The notes under the pieces were generated by a model, which had not been told where the DNA came from, ran no database searches, and saw only the letters and a list, made by a program, of their open reading frames with translations. Position numbers and translations under genes: made by a program. From Flaccisagitta enflata (Eukaryota > Chaetognatha > Sagittoidea > Aphragmophora), in NCBI GenBank assembly GCA_965153355.1, contig OZ231126.1, positions 43,338,001 to 43,402,000 of the forward strand: 64,000 nt of DNA. Reading direction: 5' to 3'. Shown in pieces: positions 1-10,759 of the stretch. Numbering within the stretch: the stretch's first letter is position 1; each line of letters starts with the position of its first letter.

Positions 1-154
1 CGCAAATATAGATCCAGGATGAACCTCACCAGTTGCGGGAATCCGTTGCCATACTGCCCTGTCTCCAAGTTTGAGTGGAGGCGAGAATAAGTAAAGGAAG
101 CCGGTAGGAGTGACGAGATAGCGTCCATCTTTTTGTACCTGAAAGTTTGAATAG

Positions 155-800
155 CAGCCCAAAGGCAGTAAGTGGTCAGCGGTACCAGTGCCCTGCTTGG
201 GAAATGTTTGATTTAGTCTGAGGGGGAGCAGGGCAGCGGCCCCAAAGGGTACAAAGTTCTGTAGAATACAGGGGGAATCTGTCCGTCCATCCACCCATCC
301 GTTTGTCCCCCCTACCTCATCCTCAGGGCTTTGTCTCCATTGAGGCCTATTCTGACCCAAATTCTGCCAAATAGCTCAAATCCAAGCAATGTGGCCCAAA
401 TCTAAGCAAAATGGCCCAAATCCAAGCAAAATGGCCAAAGTCTGGTCAGAATTTGGGCATCAGAGGCCACAATATAAGTCAGATAAGGGGTCAAAATAGT
501 GGACCTCAGGCTTGAATTTGGGTTTTCTAGCCAGATTTTGGCCATTTTGCTTGGATTTGAGCCATTATGTTTAGATTTGGGCCATTTTGCTTAGATTTGG
601 GCCATAGTGCTTGGATTTGGGCCACTTGGCAGAATTTGGGTCAGAATAGGCTCCAAAGGAGACAAAGCTCTGAGGATGGGGCGGGGGGGGGGGGGGAGAC
701 GGATGTATGGACAGACGGACGTACATATGGACGGACAGATTCTCCCTGTGTTCTACAGGACTTCGTCCCCTTCGGGGCCGCTGCCCAAAAATGGCGCCGT
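155..800. repeat. Inverted-end element with 21-bp tandem core (family C, copy 1)
   Basis: A box reading ggtcagcggtaccagtgccc (about 175-204) precedes a GC-rich end, gggcagcggccccaaaggg, at 231, followed by a (GTCC)-like tract. About 20 to 21-bp units of the type caaatctaagcaaaatggcc fill 355-640. The GC-rich end returns inverted at 745-786 (tctacaggacttcg then tccccttcggggccgctgcc). So a tandem array is enclosed by inverted ends of about 80 bp. Related copies lie at 3815-4904, 9450-10044 and 16859-17507. No coding function is seen; the open frames here are products of the array. Confidence 0.6.
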
Positions 801-1266
801 CTTGGATACATGATAATATCAGGATTATCGCCCTATCACGATCAGCCCAATTACTTTTTTCCTCAAGACCTCGACATTTTTTATCGCACGTACGCGACTC
901 TGGATGTTACTAGGAAAGATGGTAACACAACCGAACCCCCAACCCATTAAAGGATGAGAGCCTTTGAAGCTCTCTATGGTGTTTAATCCGAACCCATCAC
1001 AACTATCCTTCAATTTTCCTAAAAGAAAATTACACTGAGAATTATCAAAGGATCCTACAAAAATTATTTCACATTTAAAACAGCATTGCCCTCAGTCCTC
1101 AGTATATTTGTACCTGACCACCGCCCCAGAGGACGAGTCGATTGCCAATGACTCCGCCGACGAAACCACTTCCGACTGGAAAGCTATGACATGCGCTATA
1201 CCAGTTATCCGCAAGTCTTGGCCGTAAATTGAAGAGTTGCTGACGTGGCGGGGCTGATTTGCCTAG

Positions 1267-1380
<114 letters not shown>

Positions 1381-1770
1381 TTACTCTATGGATGGAGTGT
1401 GGATGGGGATATCTTGTCTTTTGGATGGAATCCATGGATACTTATGTATTTCGGTCTAGTCACTAAATTGCGAATCCTTCTTTGAAAAATGAGCTAGTCA
1501 AATTTCATTTCATTGAAGTGCTACTTCCCAATTCAGTGCAATCCAAAGCTACTGGTATTCCTACATAATAAGAATCTAAAATAACTCATAGTTTCTTTTT
1601 GGTCTGTAACAATCAAATCCTTTCCCTTTTAAAGTATTGTAAAAATGTATATTGATTTCCAAGATCCTCATGATATACATGATCATAGTGTAGATTTTAT
1701 TGATTCCACTATTTTACAAAAATATTTCCACAATGTTCCAAAGATGTTTTGATTTTGATACTAAATAATA

Positions 1771-2400
1771 CAGTTGAATCCCGCTCTAACAGATTTCAGG
1801 CAACCAACAAATTGTATTTGTTATCGGAGGAATTTTATTACAAAAAACTGATGTTTTGGGACAGTTTCTGAGGGTAAGATATGCTATCAGTATGATTTTC
1901 ATTGATGTACTCAAAAAAACATGCATTAGAGGCGAAAAACGAGAAACCGCAATATGCAAACAAGATCAAGTGCAAACTTTCTAAAATAGCGCAAAAATTG
2001 TGTAGAAACACCAAAAATTGAATCAACACAGTGCAAATGATCAGCATACATCAATATCAGTCAGAATTAACCAAAAAACATGAAAAAAAGAGTTTTTTTT
2101 TTAGTAAAAAACACAATTTTCTACATAAAAAAATGTTTCTAATTTTTTTGGCTCAAGTTAGGTCAAAATGAATATCAGAATCGTGTTCTACAGCCTTTTT
2201 AGGTCCCCTGTGCAAAAAAAACTGTGATGTGTCCATCTTTTTTTTTTCAAAACCCTTAAAATTGAGATATTCTATAACCAGAATCCTGACCGACAGCCAA
2301 TATATGAAATAAAAAAAAATTGATTGAAGGAACCAAAGATAGTTGTCTGTTACAGACAGAATTCCCTTAGGAGAGGGTCCGTTAGAGTGGGGTTCAATTG
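1771..2400. mobile_element. Pogo/Tigger-like MITE, TA target site
   Basis: The left end is cagttgaatcccgctctaac and the right end is gttagagtggggttcaattg, which are inverted copies of each other. TA lies immediately outside each end (1769-1770 and 2401-2402). The 630-bp interior is AT-rich with no transposase frame, so it is non-autonomous. Ends of this type with TA duplication are characteristic of pogo/Tigger-like members of the Tc1/mariner superfamily. It ends only 33 bp from the stop codon of the minus-strand gene at 2434, so it may form part of that gene's 3' UTR. Confidence 0.75.
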
Positions 2401-2433
2401 TATTCTTATCTAGAGTGCATGTTATTGATTTTT

Positions 2434-3330
2434 TCAAGTAGAGTCTTTTTTTTTAGATAAATAGTGATACTCACGAAATGGATAAATCGAAAGGAATTTT
2501 GCCGCGTTTGGATAGGGCAATTGAAGCGTTTTCATGAAGACGTTGCTGGCGAAGTGCTGACAGTTGGAATCGGCCAAATGATAGCTCTCAAAAAGCTGAT
2601 TATCCCTATGAATCCACTTGATGATATCGAAAAGAGACGTATCCTGATCGTCAATCGAAATATCGGCGACTATCCTGAGGGAGTCCAAGTAGCTCCGCTC
2701 CTCTCCATCTCTTAGGCGCCAAATGACCGGAGATCCGAAGCCAGTTTTGTTTGAAGGGGGACAAGACTGGATGAGGATGAAGGTAAGACCCTTTTCCAAG
2801 GTTAAATGAAATCCTAGCTGAGTCTCGATGTCAATAAAATGATGCGTTACCGACTTGCTAAGAAAGGGTATCTTGCTTAGCACGTTGAGGGGAATTGTGA
2901 AGACTTTGACACGGGCGATTTTATCGAAAAGTGGAGAGGATTGATTGATGGTACATAGGGCGTTGGCCTCGTCCCCTACAACGGCTTCCAAGTCACAGAA
3001 TTCGAAGCGATTTACCAAAGTGTTATTTTTGTACTGAGTGTAAACGAGTTTTGATTGCCAGCCGTCACCGGCGATGGCGCTGCGTGACGCCGAAGATCCC
3101 CGGATGCTTTTGACGAAACGCTTGAGTCCCCAGAAACCGACGACGAGATTCGTGGCGATTGAGCACGCTCCGACGAGAAACCAGACTTTCCCCACGCGGA
3201 AGCCGTCCAATTTAGCGGCAATGGCCTGACTTCCAGCCCGAATTTTTTCTAACAGTATAATGCTTTCTTCAAGCCGAATTCTCTCTGCCAGACGAATTCT
3301 TTCCGTGTACCATCTCATGAATAGTCCCAT
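2434..3330 (-). CDS. Membrane-anchored permuted papain-like (LRAT/NlpC-P60-like) protein
   Basis: A 298-residue frame without simple-sequence composition. Residues 8-41 form a charged amphipathic stretch (ERIRLAERIRLEE). Residues 49-69 (VWFLVGACSIATNLVVGFWG) are a single transmembrane segment. The C-terminal part contains THHFIDIE at His163/His164 and SNCQHFASNVF with Cys257. A histidine before an N-C-x-H-F cysteine motif is the order found in circularly permuted papain folds such as LRAT-type acyltransferases and NlpC/P60 hydrolases, so thiol hydrolase or acyltransferase activity is inferred, with the catalytic domain on one side of a membrane. The reading frame stays open about 90 bp upstream of the chosen ATG until a stop, so a short extension or a 5' exon is possible. 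Substrate and partners are unknown. It has no intron in this stretch and lies away from the other genes. Confidence 0.72.
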   Translation of the reverse strand: MGLFMRWYTERIRLAERIRLEESIILLEKIRAGSQAIAAKLDGFRVGKVWFLVGACSIATNLVVGFWGLKRFVKSIRGSSASRSAIAGDGWQSKLVYTQYKNNTLVNRFEFCDLEAVVGDEANALCTINQSSPLFDKIARVKVFTIPLNVLSKIPFLSKSVTHHFIDIETQLGFHLTLEKGLTFILIQSCPPSNKTGFGSPVIWRLRDGEERSYLDSLRIVADISIDDQDTSLFDIIKWIHRDNQLFESYHLADSNCQHFASNVFMKTLQLPYPNAAKFLSIYPFREYHYLSKKKDST

Positions 3331-3518
3331 TTCATCATGGGAAATCTGGGCATTGAGATGGAAAATTTCCGTTTCAGATTCTTTCTTTAATTCATATTTA
3401 CCATCAATGGATCAATCGTTATTTGGCAGCACGAGGAAACTCAGTGAGCGACAGAGAATTAGTCGATTCAAATCTTTTGCGATGAGACAGTCATTTCTTC
3501 ACGTATCTATATCTTTGC

Positions 3519-3522
<4 letters not shown>

Positions 3523-3577
<55 letters not shown>
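3523..3577. repeat. (CT)n microsatellite
   Basis: A pure CT tract of about 55 bp, 190 bp upstream of the minus-strand papain-like gene start. Confidence 0.9.
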
Positions 3578-3578
<1 letters not shown>

Positions 3579-3701
3579 GGGTCTTGCAAATCAGTTTCGA
3601 TATAAAAGTTGCATGACCTTCTTGATCAAAGATTTATAGAAGCCTTCAGGAACTTATCCTAAACCGAATCAACTACTTGAAGTTGGAGGTGTGAATGACT
3701 A

Positions 3702-3814
3702 AACAAGGCCGGATACACGGCTACCCCAGTCGCGTGAGGGTGGGCAGGGGCTGTATTTGAGGTCACTTGATCATTTGGGCAGAAGCAGGCCAAAGTCCGC
3801 AAAAAAGTAAAACA
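3702..3814 (+). mobile_element. Hairpin family H, 5' half only
   Basis: Starts acaaggccggatacacggct, continues with ccccagtcgcgtgagggtgg, then runs into the family C box at about 3815 with no (GACG)n core or terminal hairpin. It is either a 5' fragment or a chimeric element. Confidence 0.6.
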
Positions 3815-4904
3815 GGTAGCCCAAGGGCAATATGTGGTCAGCGATACCCGTTGCCCTGCTTTGAATGATTGTAAATTGGAGTGAGAGGAAGCAGGGCAGC
3901 GGCCCCAAAGGGACAATGTCCTGTAGAACACAGGGGGACTTTCGTTCATCCATCCATCCATCTGTCCGTCCGTTTCCCCCCAGGCAGATTTAAGGCTTGA
4001 ACAGGTCGCCCAAGGGCAATATGTGGTCAGCGATACCCGTTGCCCTGCTTTGAGTGATTGTGAATTGGAGTGAGGGGAAGCAGGGCAGCGGTCCCGAAGG
4101 GGACAAAGTCCTGTAGAACACAGGGGGACTTTCATTCGTCCTGCCTGAAGAAGTGGATGAGATGCTATAGACGGCTTACTGAAGGCCTTCAAAAGCCTAA
4201 ACTGAGGTCTACGAAGGCTGATGAAAGGCCCCAGAATGCCAATCGGAAGCTTGAGAGGGCTGACTTGGGTTTGATAGAGCTGGATTAAGGCTTGAAAGGT
4301 CAAAGGACTGATTTGAAGCTTGAGAGCAATAAATTGAGGCTTAGATAGCCGATTTGAGGCCTGAGAGGCCTAATTTGAGGCCTAGGAGGCCAGGTTTGAG
4401 GCCTGAGAATTTGGATTTGAGGCCTGAGAGGCCAGTTCCGAGCCCTGAGAGGTTGGATTTGGGGCCTGAGAGGCCGGATTTGAGGCCTGAGAGGCAAGAT
4501 TTGAGGCCTTAGAGGCTGGATTTGAGGCCTGGGAAGCCAGATTTGAGGTCTCAGAGGCCAGATTTGAGGCCTGAGGGGCCTGATGAAGGGGGGACTAACG
4601 AACGGACGAACAGACGGACGAACGAAAGTCCCCCTGTGTTCTACAGGACTTCGTCCCCTTCGGGGCCGCTGCCCAAAAGGCAGATTTCAGGCCTGAGAAG
4701 GCAGATTTCAGGCCTGACAGGGCAGATTTTAGGCCTGCGAGGGTAGATTTTAGGCCCAATAGGGCAGATTTCAGGCCTGTTAGGGCAGATTTCAGGCCTG
4801 AGAGGGCCTGGGGGGGGGGCCGACAGACGGCCGGACAAACGAACGAATGAACGAAATTCCCCCTGTGTTCTACAGTACTTCGTCCCCTTTGGAGCCGCTG
4901 CCCA
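3815..4904. repeat. Family C elements with 21-bp arrays (compound)
   Basis: Two direct copies of the box gtggtcagcgatacccgttg (about 3835 and 4025) each precede a GC-rich end and the sequence tcctgtagaacacaggggga. A 21-bp array (ggcctgagaggccagatttga type) fills about 4290-4590. Inverted ends follow at 4630-4674 and again at 4858-4904, with a second short array between them. The 21-bp period explains the heptapeptide frames seen here. The arrangement looks like one element nested in or duplicated beside another. Confidence 0.6.
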
Positions 4905-5266
4905 AAAAGTAAAGTTTGACGGACGGATCAATGGACGGACGGAGCAGCTAAGCGGGGTGTAGAATCGCGTAGCACGCAACTAAAAAGTATTTCAGAAATG
5001 CTGCATTGACTCTGTGAGATAAGGATTGCAAGAGGGGTGGGCAGGAGCGAAATAGCGAAAAAACGCTAACATTTTGTTTTGGTCTGAATGTAGAGCCATG
5101 TTATGTGCACTTAAATACACAAATGAGGGAGCGATGTAAAAATCAGTAGTTAATCATAAGTTAATCACTAATCAGCGGTTAATCATAATCATAATCATAA
5201 TCGAAGTCAGGTCCCGTCGCAGCCAAAATGAAACAAGCTATTGAAACCTGACCAAGTATTTTTCAG

Positions 5267-5433
5267 GTTGCAAGCAAGCCAAAAAGAAAACAAGAGTGGA
5301 CATTCACCACTGTCATCAAACCGAGACCTGTTGAAAAAAGTCAATCGAAAAATACCAAAGAAGTCGAAGAAAGGACGTTTGCATTCACAGGAAATGGAAG
5401 AGTAATCACGATCGACTGGTGGCCAAAATATAA
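5267..5433 (+). CDS. Candidate internal exon, unknown protein
   Basis: A splice-acceptor-like site (accaagtatttttcag) precedes a 167-bp open stretch beginning VASKPKRKQEWTFTTV and containing FAFTGNGRVITIDWW. Composition is mixed and not repeat-like. A weak donor, gtacag, follows, and the pogo-like MITE P2 begins at 5437. In the same frame a stop lies just upstream of the acceptor, so it can only be an internal exon or a gene fragment. No family is recognised and no neighbouring exon was found. Confidence 0.28.
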
Positions 5434-5436
5434 GTA

Positions 5437-5613
5437 CAGTCGAACCCCGCTCGAGCGAACCCGCTTTTAACGGAATCCCGCCTATACCAGATATAGATTT
5501 TTGGTCCCTTCAACCTGTTTTCTTTTATTTCCCACATTGGCTGTAACAGTATTATGCTTATAATAAATACAATTTGTTGGTCCCTCGTTATCCGTTATAG
5601 CGGGGTTTATCTG
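5437..5613. mobile_element. Pogo-like MITE, 177 bp, TA target site
   Basis: Left end cagtcgaaccccgctcg; right end, inverted, begins cagataaaccccgctataac. TA flanks both sides (5435-5436 and 5614-5615). Same family type as the elements at 1771, 26257, 41258 and 45089. Confidence 0.65.
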
Positions 5614-5677
5614 TAACATCGGAAAATGATCTTTAAGTCTAGAAATAGAGACAAACTGACTTTGTGATAATTCACTC

Positions 5678-5791
<114 letters not shown>

Positions 5792-5952
5792 CGACTGACG
5801 CATATACATTGAGAACCTCAGCATGGGGCATCCAACTGTGAGATAAATGATGTCAAATGACGAACAAAAGAACTAATCGAATGGTGAGTGAATGAAGAGT
5901 CATTTCGAGACGCTGACAGACAGCGGGACCCATATGGTACTCCATCACTCTT

Positions 5953-6112
5953 TTTTTAGTCGCGTGCACGCGACTCTATGACCCACTCTGTCCGTCTGTC
6001 GGTCCGTCCGTCCCTCCGTCGGTCGGTCGGTCGGTCACACTTAGCTTTTCTTAGCTTTTTCGCCGCTCCTGCCCACCCGCACGCGACTTCGGCTCGTGTA
6101 TACGGCCTTGTT
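5953..6112 (-). mobile_element. Hairpin family H, complete short copy
   Basis: On the plus strand it begins with T-rich sequence and the perfect 18-bp palindrome agtcgcgtgcacgcgact, then (GTCC/GTCG)n, then ctgcccacccgcacgcgact, and ends tatacggccttgtt. Read on the minus strand it starts aacaaggcc and ends in a hairpin followed by CTAAAAA. This copy shows the short consensus structure well. No coding capacity. Confidence 0.8.
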
Positions 6113-6420
6113 CTGTTTTACATCCAAGCGGGATCCGCAGTTTTTCATTCGCAGTAACAAATTTGAACGTTCGGAATCGAAAACAATCTGTTATCAGTAA
6201 TTGAAGGTTACATAATAGAGAGGGGTAGGAGGTGGAAGTCCGTTCAAAATAAGTTTGGGAGGTGCCATATTTTTCTTGTTTTTCTTCGCTCTGGAAAATC
6301 TTTCTCTGATTTAGAAATATGGTTAAAAGAGGAAGCCATCTAAGAGAGGGCTGAGGCAATAATGGAAAAAAGAAAGAAAAGGGAGAGAAAGAGGAGGAGG
6401 ATTAAGGAAAGAGCAGGGTG

Positions 6421-6735
6421 GGGAGGACGAGGCGGGTGAGGACAAGGTGGGTGAAGACAAGGTGGGAGAGGGCAAGATGAGTGAAGACAAGGTAAGGGAG
6501 GACAAGTTGGTAGAAGGCAAGCTGAGTGAAGACAAGGTGGGGAAGGACAAGATGAGTGAGGACAAGTTGGGAGAGTACAAGGTGGCCAAGGAGAAGGTGG
6601 GTGAGTGGGAGACGCAGGAGTGGGGAAGGCAAGGTGAGTGAGGACCTGGTGGGAGAGTACAAGGTGGCTGAGGACAAGTTGGGTTAGTGGGAGACGCAGG
6701 AGTGGGGAAGACAAGGTGAGTGAGGACAGGGTGGG
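6421..6735. repeat. 15-bp purine-rich minisatellite
   Basis: Degenerate units of the type gtgaggacaaggtgg repeat about twenty times. The period is a multiple of three, so all frames stay open; the resulting peptides are not genes. Confidence 0.8.
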
Positions 6736-7045
6736 ATTGTACTAGGTGGCTGGGGACAAGTTGGGTTAGTGGGAGACGTAGGAGTGGAAAGGGCTCGGAA
6801 ACGACGAGGCTGATGATGATGATAATGATGATAATGACTACCTCGTTATGAGAAGGTGAGAGGGCGGATGGGCGTCAACGCGGGTCGAGGAGGCGTGAAC
6901 AGGCAAATCCCGCGAATCCCGGTTTACAAAAGGCAGTTGTTCACCGGAAATGCTCTTTCCATTTCCTCTACCGCGCGTCTGATCGCGTTTGGGCGGGTAC
7001 AACCACAACAAGAGAAAAAACAAGAGAGAAAAAAAAAAGAAAAAA

Positions 7046-7914
7046 TAGTCGCAAAAGCGTCAGATGGTCAGCGGTACCCGTTGCCCCTAAGTTAGTGAAT
7101 GTTAGATGTGAAGGTGAGAGGGGCAGCGGCCCCGAAGGAACCAATGACCTATGCTTGGCGAGAATATGAGGACTGAGGCGGGATTTTAGCCCTAAGGAAG
7201 GGATTTGAGCCATGAGGTTGGAATTGGAGCTGTGGTGCTGGGGTTGGAGCCTCAGAGCTGGGGTTGGAGCCTTGAGGCTGATATTGGAGCTCCAAAGCTG
7301 GTATTGGAGCCTTGGGCTGGTATTGGAGCCTCAAAGATGGGATTGTAGTCTCAAGGCTGGGATTGGAACCTCAAGGCTGAGATTGGAGCCTAGAGTCTGG
7401 GATTTGAATCTCGAGGCTGGGATTGGAGCCTGGAGGCTGGGATTGGAGTCTTGATGCAGGGATTGGAGCCTTGATGCAGGGATTGTGGCCATGAGGCTTG
7501 GATATGAGGCCTATGGCTGGGATTTGAGCTGGAGGTTGAAATATAGGCTTTGAAGTCGGGGGGGGGGACGGAGAAGAAGGAGAAGATGGAGAAGGAGGAG
7601 GAGGAGCTGGCCCGGATCAACCTTACGCGAGGCCCGAGGCTACTGTTGCCGCGAGGCCCCTGAAAAAGACTTACAGTTTTAATAAGGCCTACATGGCGAC
7701 TGAGTAGTTGTTTATAGGTGGGCAGGGGCAGTGATGGAGGTGGGCAGGTCAGTATGAGTGGGCTTGGGCTGTATTGTGGCAGGGCAGGGACAGTTATGCT
7801 CAGAAATGGCTTTTCCAGCCTATTCACGTCATCTTAAGTTGTGCGTTCCAGATAGATAGACAGACCTGCTAAGGGACACTCTCTTATATAGTCGCTTAGC
7901 AAGCAACTTAAAAA
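7046..7914. repeat. Family C variant with 21-bp array and family-H-like end
   Basis: The box agtcgcaaaagcgtcagatg / ggtcagcggtacccgttgcc (7048-7085) and a GC-rich end (7129-7140) precede about 17 units of a 21-bp repeat (gctgggattggagcctcgag type, 7195-7550). After a purine-rich stretch the sequence ends with tatagtcgcttagcaagcaa, a degenerate family H hairpin. Linking a family C start to a family H-like end suggests the two families are related or recombine. Confidence 0.5.
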
Positions 7915-8001
7915 CTATAAAATCAGTGACTATTTGAAAGATATTCAAACAAATCTTCAAGAAAAGATCAGGGAGGAAATCATAATTCTATTGGTATAAT
8001 A

Positions 8002-8414
8002 GTCGCAAAAGCTTTAGATTGTCAGCGGTACCTGTGCCCTGCCTACATTGTTTGGGCTTGAAGTTGAAGGGGGAGCAGGGCAGAGGCCCTGAAGGGGTCA
8101 ATGCAGGCCTGTATATTGTTCTACATTCCCCCCCCCCGGTGGGGGGGAGGGAAATAAAGGGTTTAGAGATGGGGGAAAAAATAGAAGGGGGAAAAAAGAG
8201 AAAAAAAGAAAATTTGGGGAAAATAAAACTTTTGACAGTACCAAATCATAAAAAATGATTAGTAAAACACAATTTAACACTATTTAAACCTTAAAAACAC
8301 TGTTTTGTTGCTATATGGGGAAGAAAATCATAGATTTTCTATCGCGATGTGACGCGTTGCGGGGAAGAGAATAAAAAGCAGGGGGGAGAAACTAATCAAA
8401 GATCATAGAACTAT
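8002..8414. repeat. Family C box plus dispersed repeat R (copy 1)
   Basis: A gtcgcaaaagctttagattg box and cagggcagaggccctgaagg lead into a sequence beginning caggcctgtatattgttcta at about 8103 that runs to 8414. The latter is repeated in the same orientation at 46207-46521, including the C/G run and tagtaaaacacaatttaaca. Function unknown; it is a dispersed repeat of about 310 bp. Confidence 0.7.
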
Positions 8415-8454
8415 ATACATCCCTGGGTCAATGACTTATAATTTCACACATATG

Positions 8455-8780
8455 GAATTTTCTCCTCCTCCTCCTCCTCCTTCTCCTCCTCCTCCTCCTC
8501 CTCCATCCCCCTCAAATCTTAGTCTCGAGGCTTGAATTCCATTCTTGAGGCCCAGATCCCAGTTTCAAGGGCCAAATTCCAGTTTTGATGTCCAAATCCT
8601 AGCCTCAAGGCCCAAATCCTAGCCTGGAGGCTGGGTCCTTGCCCTCTAAGCTGGAATTTGGGCCATGAAACGGGGATTTGAGGGGGGACGAAGAAGGAGG
8701 GGAAGGAGGAGGAGGAGGAGAAAATTCCCCACATGTGTGAAAGCACAGGTCATCGACTCCTTCGGAGCTGCTGCCCAAAA
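8455..8780. repeat. Family C fragment with 21-bp array, inverted
   Basis: A CTC-rich tract is followed by units of the type cctcaaggcccaaatcctag at about 21-bp period, and ends with gtgtgaaagcacaggtcatc then cttcggagctgctgccc, a diverged inverted family C end. The same end occurs at 10318-10358. Confidence 0.5.
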
Positions 8781-8831
8781 AAGACATCTCAACAAGGTTG
8801 ATATCCCTTCTTCCTCCCTAGTTAAATGGTA

Positions 8832-8987
8832 TTTTTAGGCGCGGACACGCGACTCTACACCTTGCTGAGTCGGTTGGTAGGTCGGCAGGTTGTTTGGTAG
8901 GTCACATTTTTGAATTCCAAGCGGTTTTTGCATTACCGCTCCTGCCCAACCGTCCGCGACTGGATTGCCGTGTATCCGGCCTAGTTT
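8832..8987 (-). mobile_element. Hairpin family H, short copy
   Basis: Plus strand: tttttaggcgcggacacgcgact, a (GTTG/GTCG)-type core, then tgcccaaccgtccgcgact and gtgtatccggcctagttt. Belongs to a subfamily with cgcggacacgcg in the hairpin, like the copies at 19039, 28203 and 54632. Confidence 0.7.
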
Positions 8988-9130
8988 TAAGATCCCAAAA
9001 AATCCATGAAAAAAAAATGATTTTTTTTTGCTTAATTAGGCTGTTGTTAAAAAAACACATCATGATAACTAAAATTACTTTTTCCTGCAACTGGGTTTTT
9101 GTATGTAAACCAATAAACTTTCAGGCCAAC

Positions 9131-9264
9131 TAGGGATGTGTAAGTGGTCAATTTTCATGCTGCTTCCACTTCTTCTGTTTCCACTTCAGCTTCTGTTTTT
9201 ATTTTTCTACAAGTAGCTATCCCACCCATCAAAACAGAAGCAGTTAATCACTTCTTCATCCCTA
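9131..9264. mobile_element. Small hAT-type MITE, decayed
   Basis: Begins tagggatgtgtaagtggtca and ends cacttcttcatcccta, with an internal actt/cttctg-rich part. It is homologous to the well-preserved copy at 24331-24466. The 8-bp flanks no longer match here. Confidence 0.55.
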
Positions 9265-9408
9265 ATCTAACTGCTGTAAGACACCACTAAAAAGTCATGT
9301 ATCTTTTTTTAATGTTCCCAACTGCAAATTTTCCCCTATTTCTTTCATCAGTTTATATTCATAACCTAATGATGGGGGAGCTTTTCTTCCTCTTTTTCAT
9401 CTCCCTCC

Positions 9409-9446
9409 TCCTTCTTCTTCTTCTTCTTCTTCTTCTTCTTCTTCTT
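9409..9446. repeat. (CTT)n microsatellite
   Basis: About 12 CTT units directly abut the family C element at 9450. Confidence 0.9.
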
Positions 9447-9449
9447 TTT

Positions 9450-10131
9450 GGGCAGCGGCCCCAAAGGGGACAAAGTCCTGTAGAACACAGGGGGACTTTC
9501 GTTCGTCCGTCCGTCCGTCCGTTCGTTCGTCCGTGCGTCCCCCCCTCAGGCCCCTCAGGCCTCAAATCTGCCCTCTCAGGCCTCAAATCTGGCCTCTCAG
9601 GCTTCAAATCTCGCCTTTCAGGCCTCAAATTTTGCCTCTCAGGCCTCAAATTCAACCTCTCAGGCCTCAAATCTGGCCTCTCAAGGCTCAAATTAGGCCT
9701 CTTAGACCTCAAATCTAAATTCTCAGGCCTCAAACCTGGCCTCTCAGGCCTCAAATTAGGCCTCTCAGGCTTCAAATCAGCAATCTAACCCTCAATTTAT
9801 TGCTCTCAGGCTTCAAATCAGTCCTCTGATTTCAAGCTTTGATCCAGCTCTCCCAAGCCTCAAGTCAGCCCTCTCAAGCTTCCAATTGGCATTCTTAGGC
9901 CTTAAATCAACCTTCTTAGACCTCAGTTTAGGCTCTTGAAGGCCTTTGGTCAGCCCTCTATAGCATCTCATCCCCTTTCTCAGGCAGGACGAACGAAAGC
10001 CCCCCTGTGTTCTACAGGACTTCGTCCCCTTCGGGGCCGCTGCCCTGCTTCCCCCTCCCTCCAATTCACAATCACTCAAAGCAGGGCAACGGGTATCGTT
10101 GACCACATATTGCCCTTGGGCGACCTGTTCT
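9450..10131. repeat. Family C element, well-preserved, with 21-bp array
   Basis: The left end gggcagcggccccaaagg at 9450, then gtcctgtagaacacaggggg and (GTCC)n. An array of 21-bp units (cctctcaggcctcaaatctgg) spans about 9545-9930. The inverted end ctgtgttctacaggacttcg / tccccttcggggccgctgcc lies at 9995-10044. An external box continues to 10131 (gcagggcaacgggtatcg, gcccttgggcgacctgttc). The unit order in the array is nearly the same as in the copy at 16859-17507, so both derive from one master. Confidence 0.7.
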
Positions 10132-10309
10132 TCTTCTTTTTCTTCTTCCTTTCGTTCTTCTCCTTCTTGCTCTCTCTTCCCCCCTTCTTTTTTTCCCTTT
10201 TTTTTTCTCTACCCTTTTCCCCTCAAAGCGCGAGGCCCCCTGAAGCGCGAGGCCTAAGGCTAAGCCTTTTTAGCCTATTGGTTGATCCAGGCCAGAGGAG
10301 GAGACAGTT

Positions 10310-10560
10310 TCCCATATGTGTGAAAGCATAGGTCATCGGCCCCTTCAGGGCCGCTGCCCGCAAACTAGTCATTCACGGATCGCACTTGGTCAGCGGTACC
10401 CGATGCCCTCCTGGAAGTGAAAGTTGAGTAAGCGGGGCAGCGGCCCCGAAGAGCCAGTGTCCTGTAGGACACAGGGATGAGTTTCCATTTTATCAAATGG
10501 GAATTTTTGGGGGATTTGCCTCTTGTGTCCTACAAGTCATCGGCCCTTTGGGGCCGCTGC
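10310..10560. repeat. Family C end fragments
   Basis: Three GC-rich ends occur close together: cccttcagggccgctgccc near 10342-10360, gcagcggccccgaagagcc near 10436-10456 and ggccctttggggccgctgccc near 10542-10562, with tcctgtaggacacaggg between. No 21-bp array is present here. Confidence 0.5.
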
Positions 10561-10561
<1 letters not shown>

Positions 10562-10634
<73 letters not shown>

Positions 10635-10752
10635 TAAGGAAGGAAGGAAGGAAGGAAGGAAGGAAGGAAGGAAGGAAGGAAGGAAGGAAGGAAGGAAAGA
10701 AAGAAGGAAGGAAGGCAGGAGGAAGGCAGGAGGGAAGAAAGGAAGGAAGGAA
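10562..10752. repeat. (GA)n followed by (GGAA)n
   Basis: About 70 bp of GA passes directly into about 115 bp of GGAA/GGCA units, all purine on the plus strand. Confidence 0.95.
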
Positions 10753-10759
10753 GTAAACG

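Noticed and set aside
9540-9930. CRISPR-like repeat array
   Set aside because: The 21-bp units are directly adjacent with no unique spacers, and the genome is eukaryotic.
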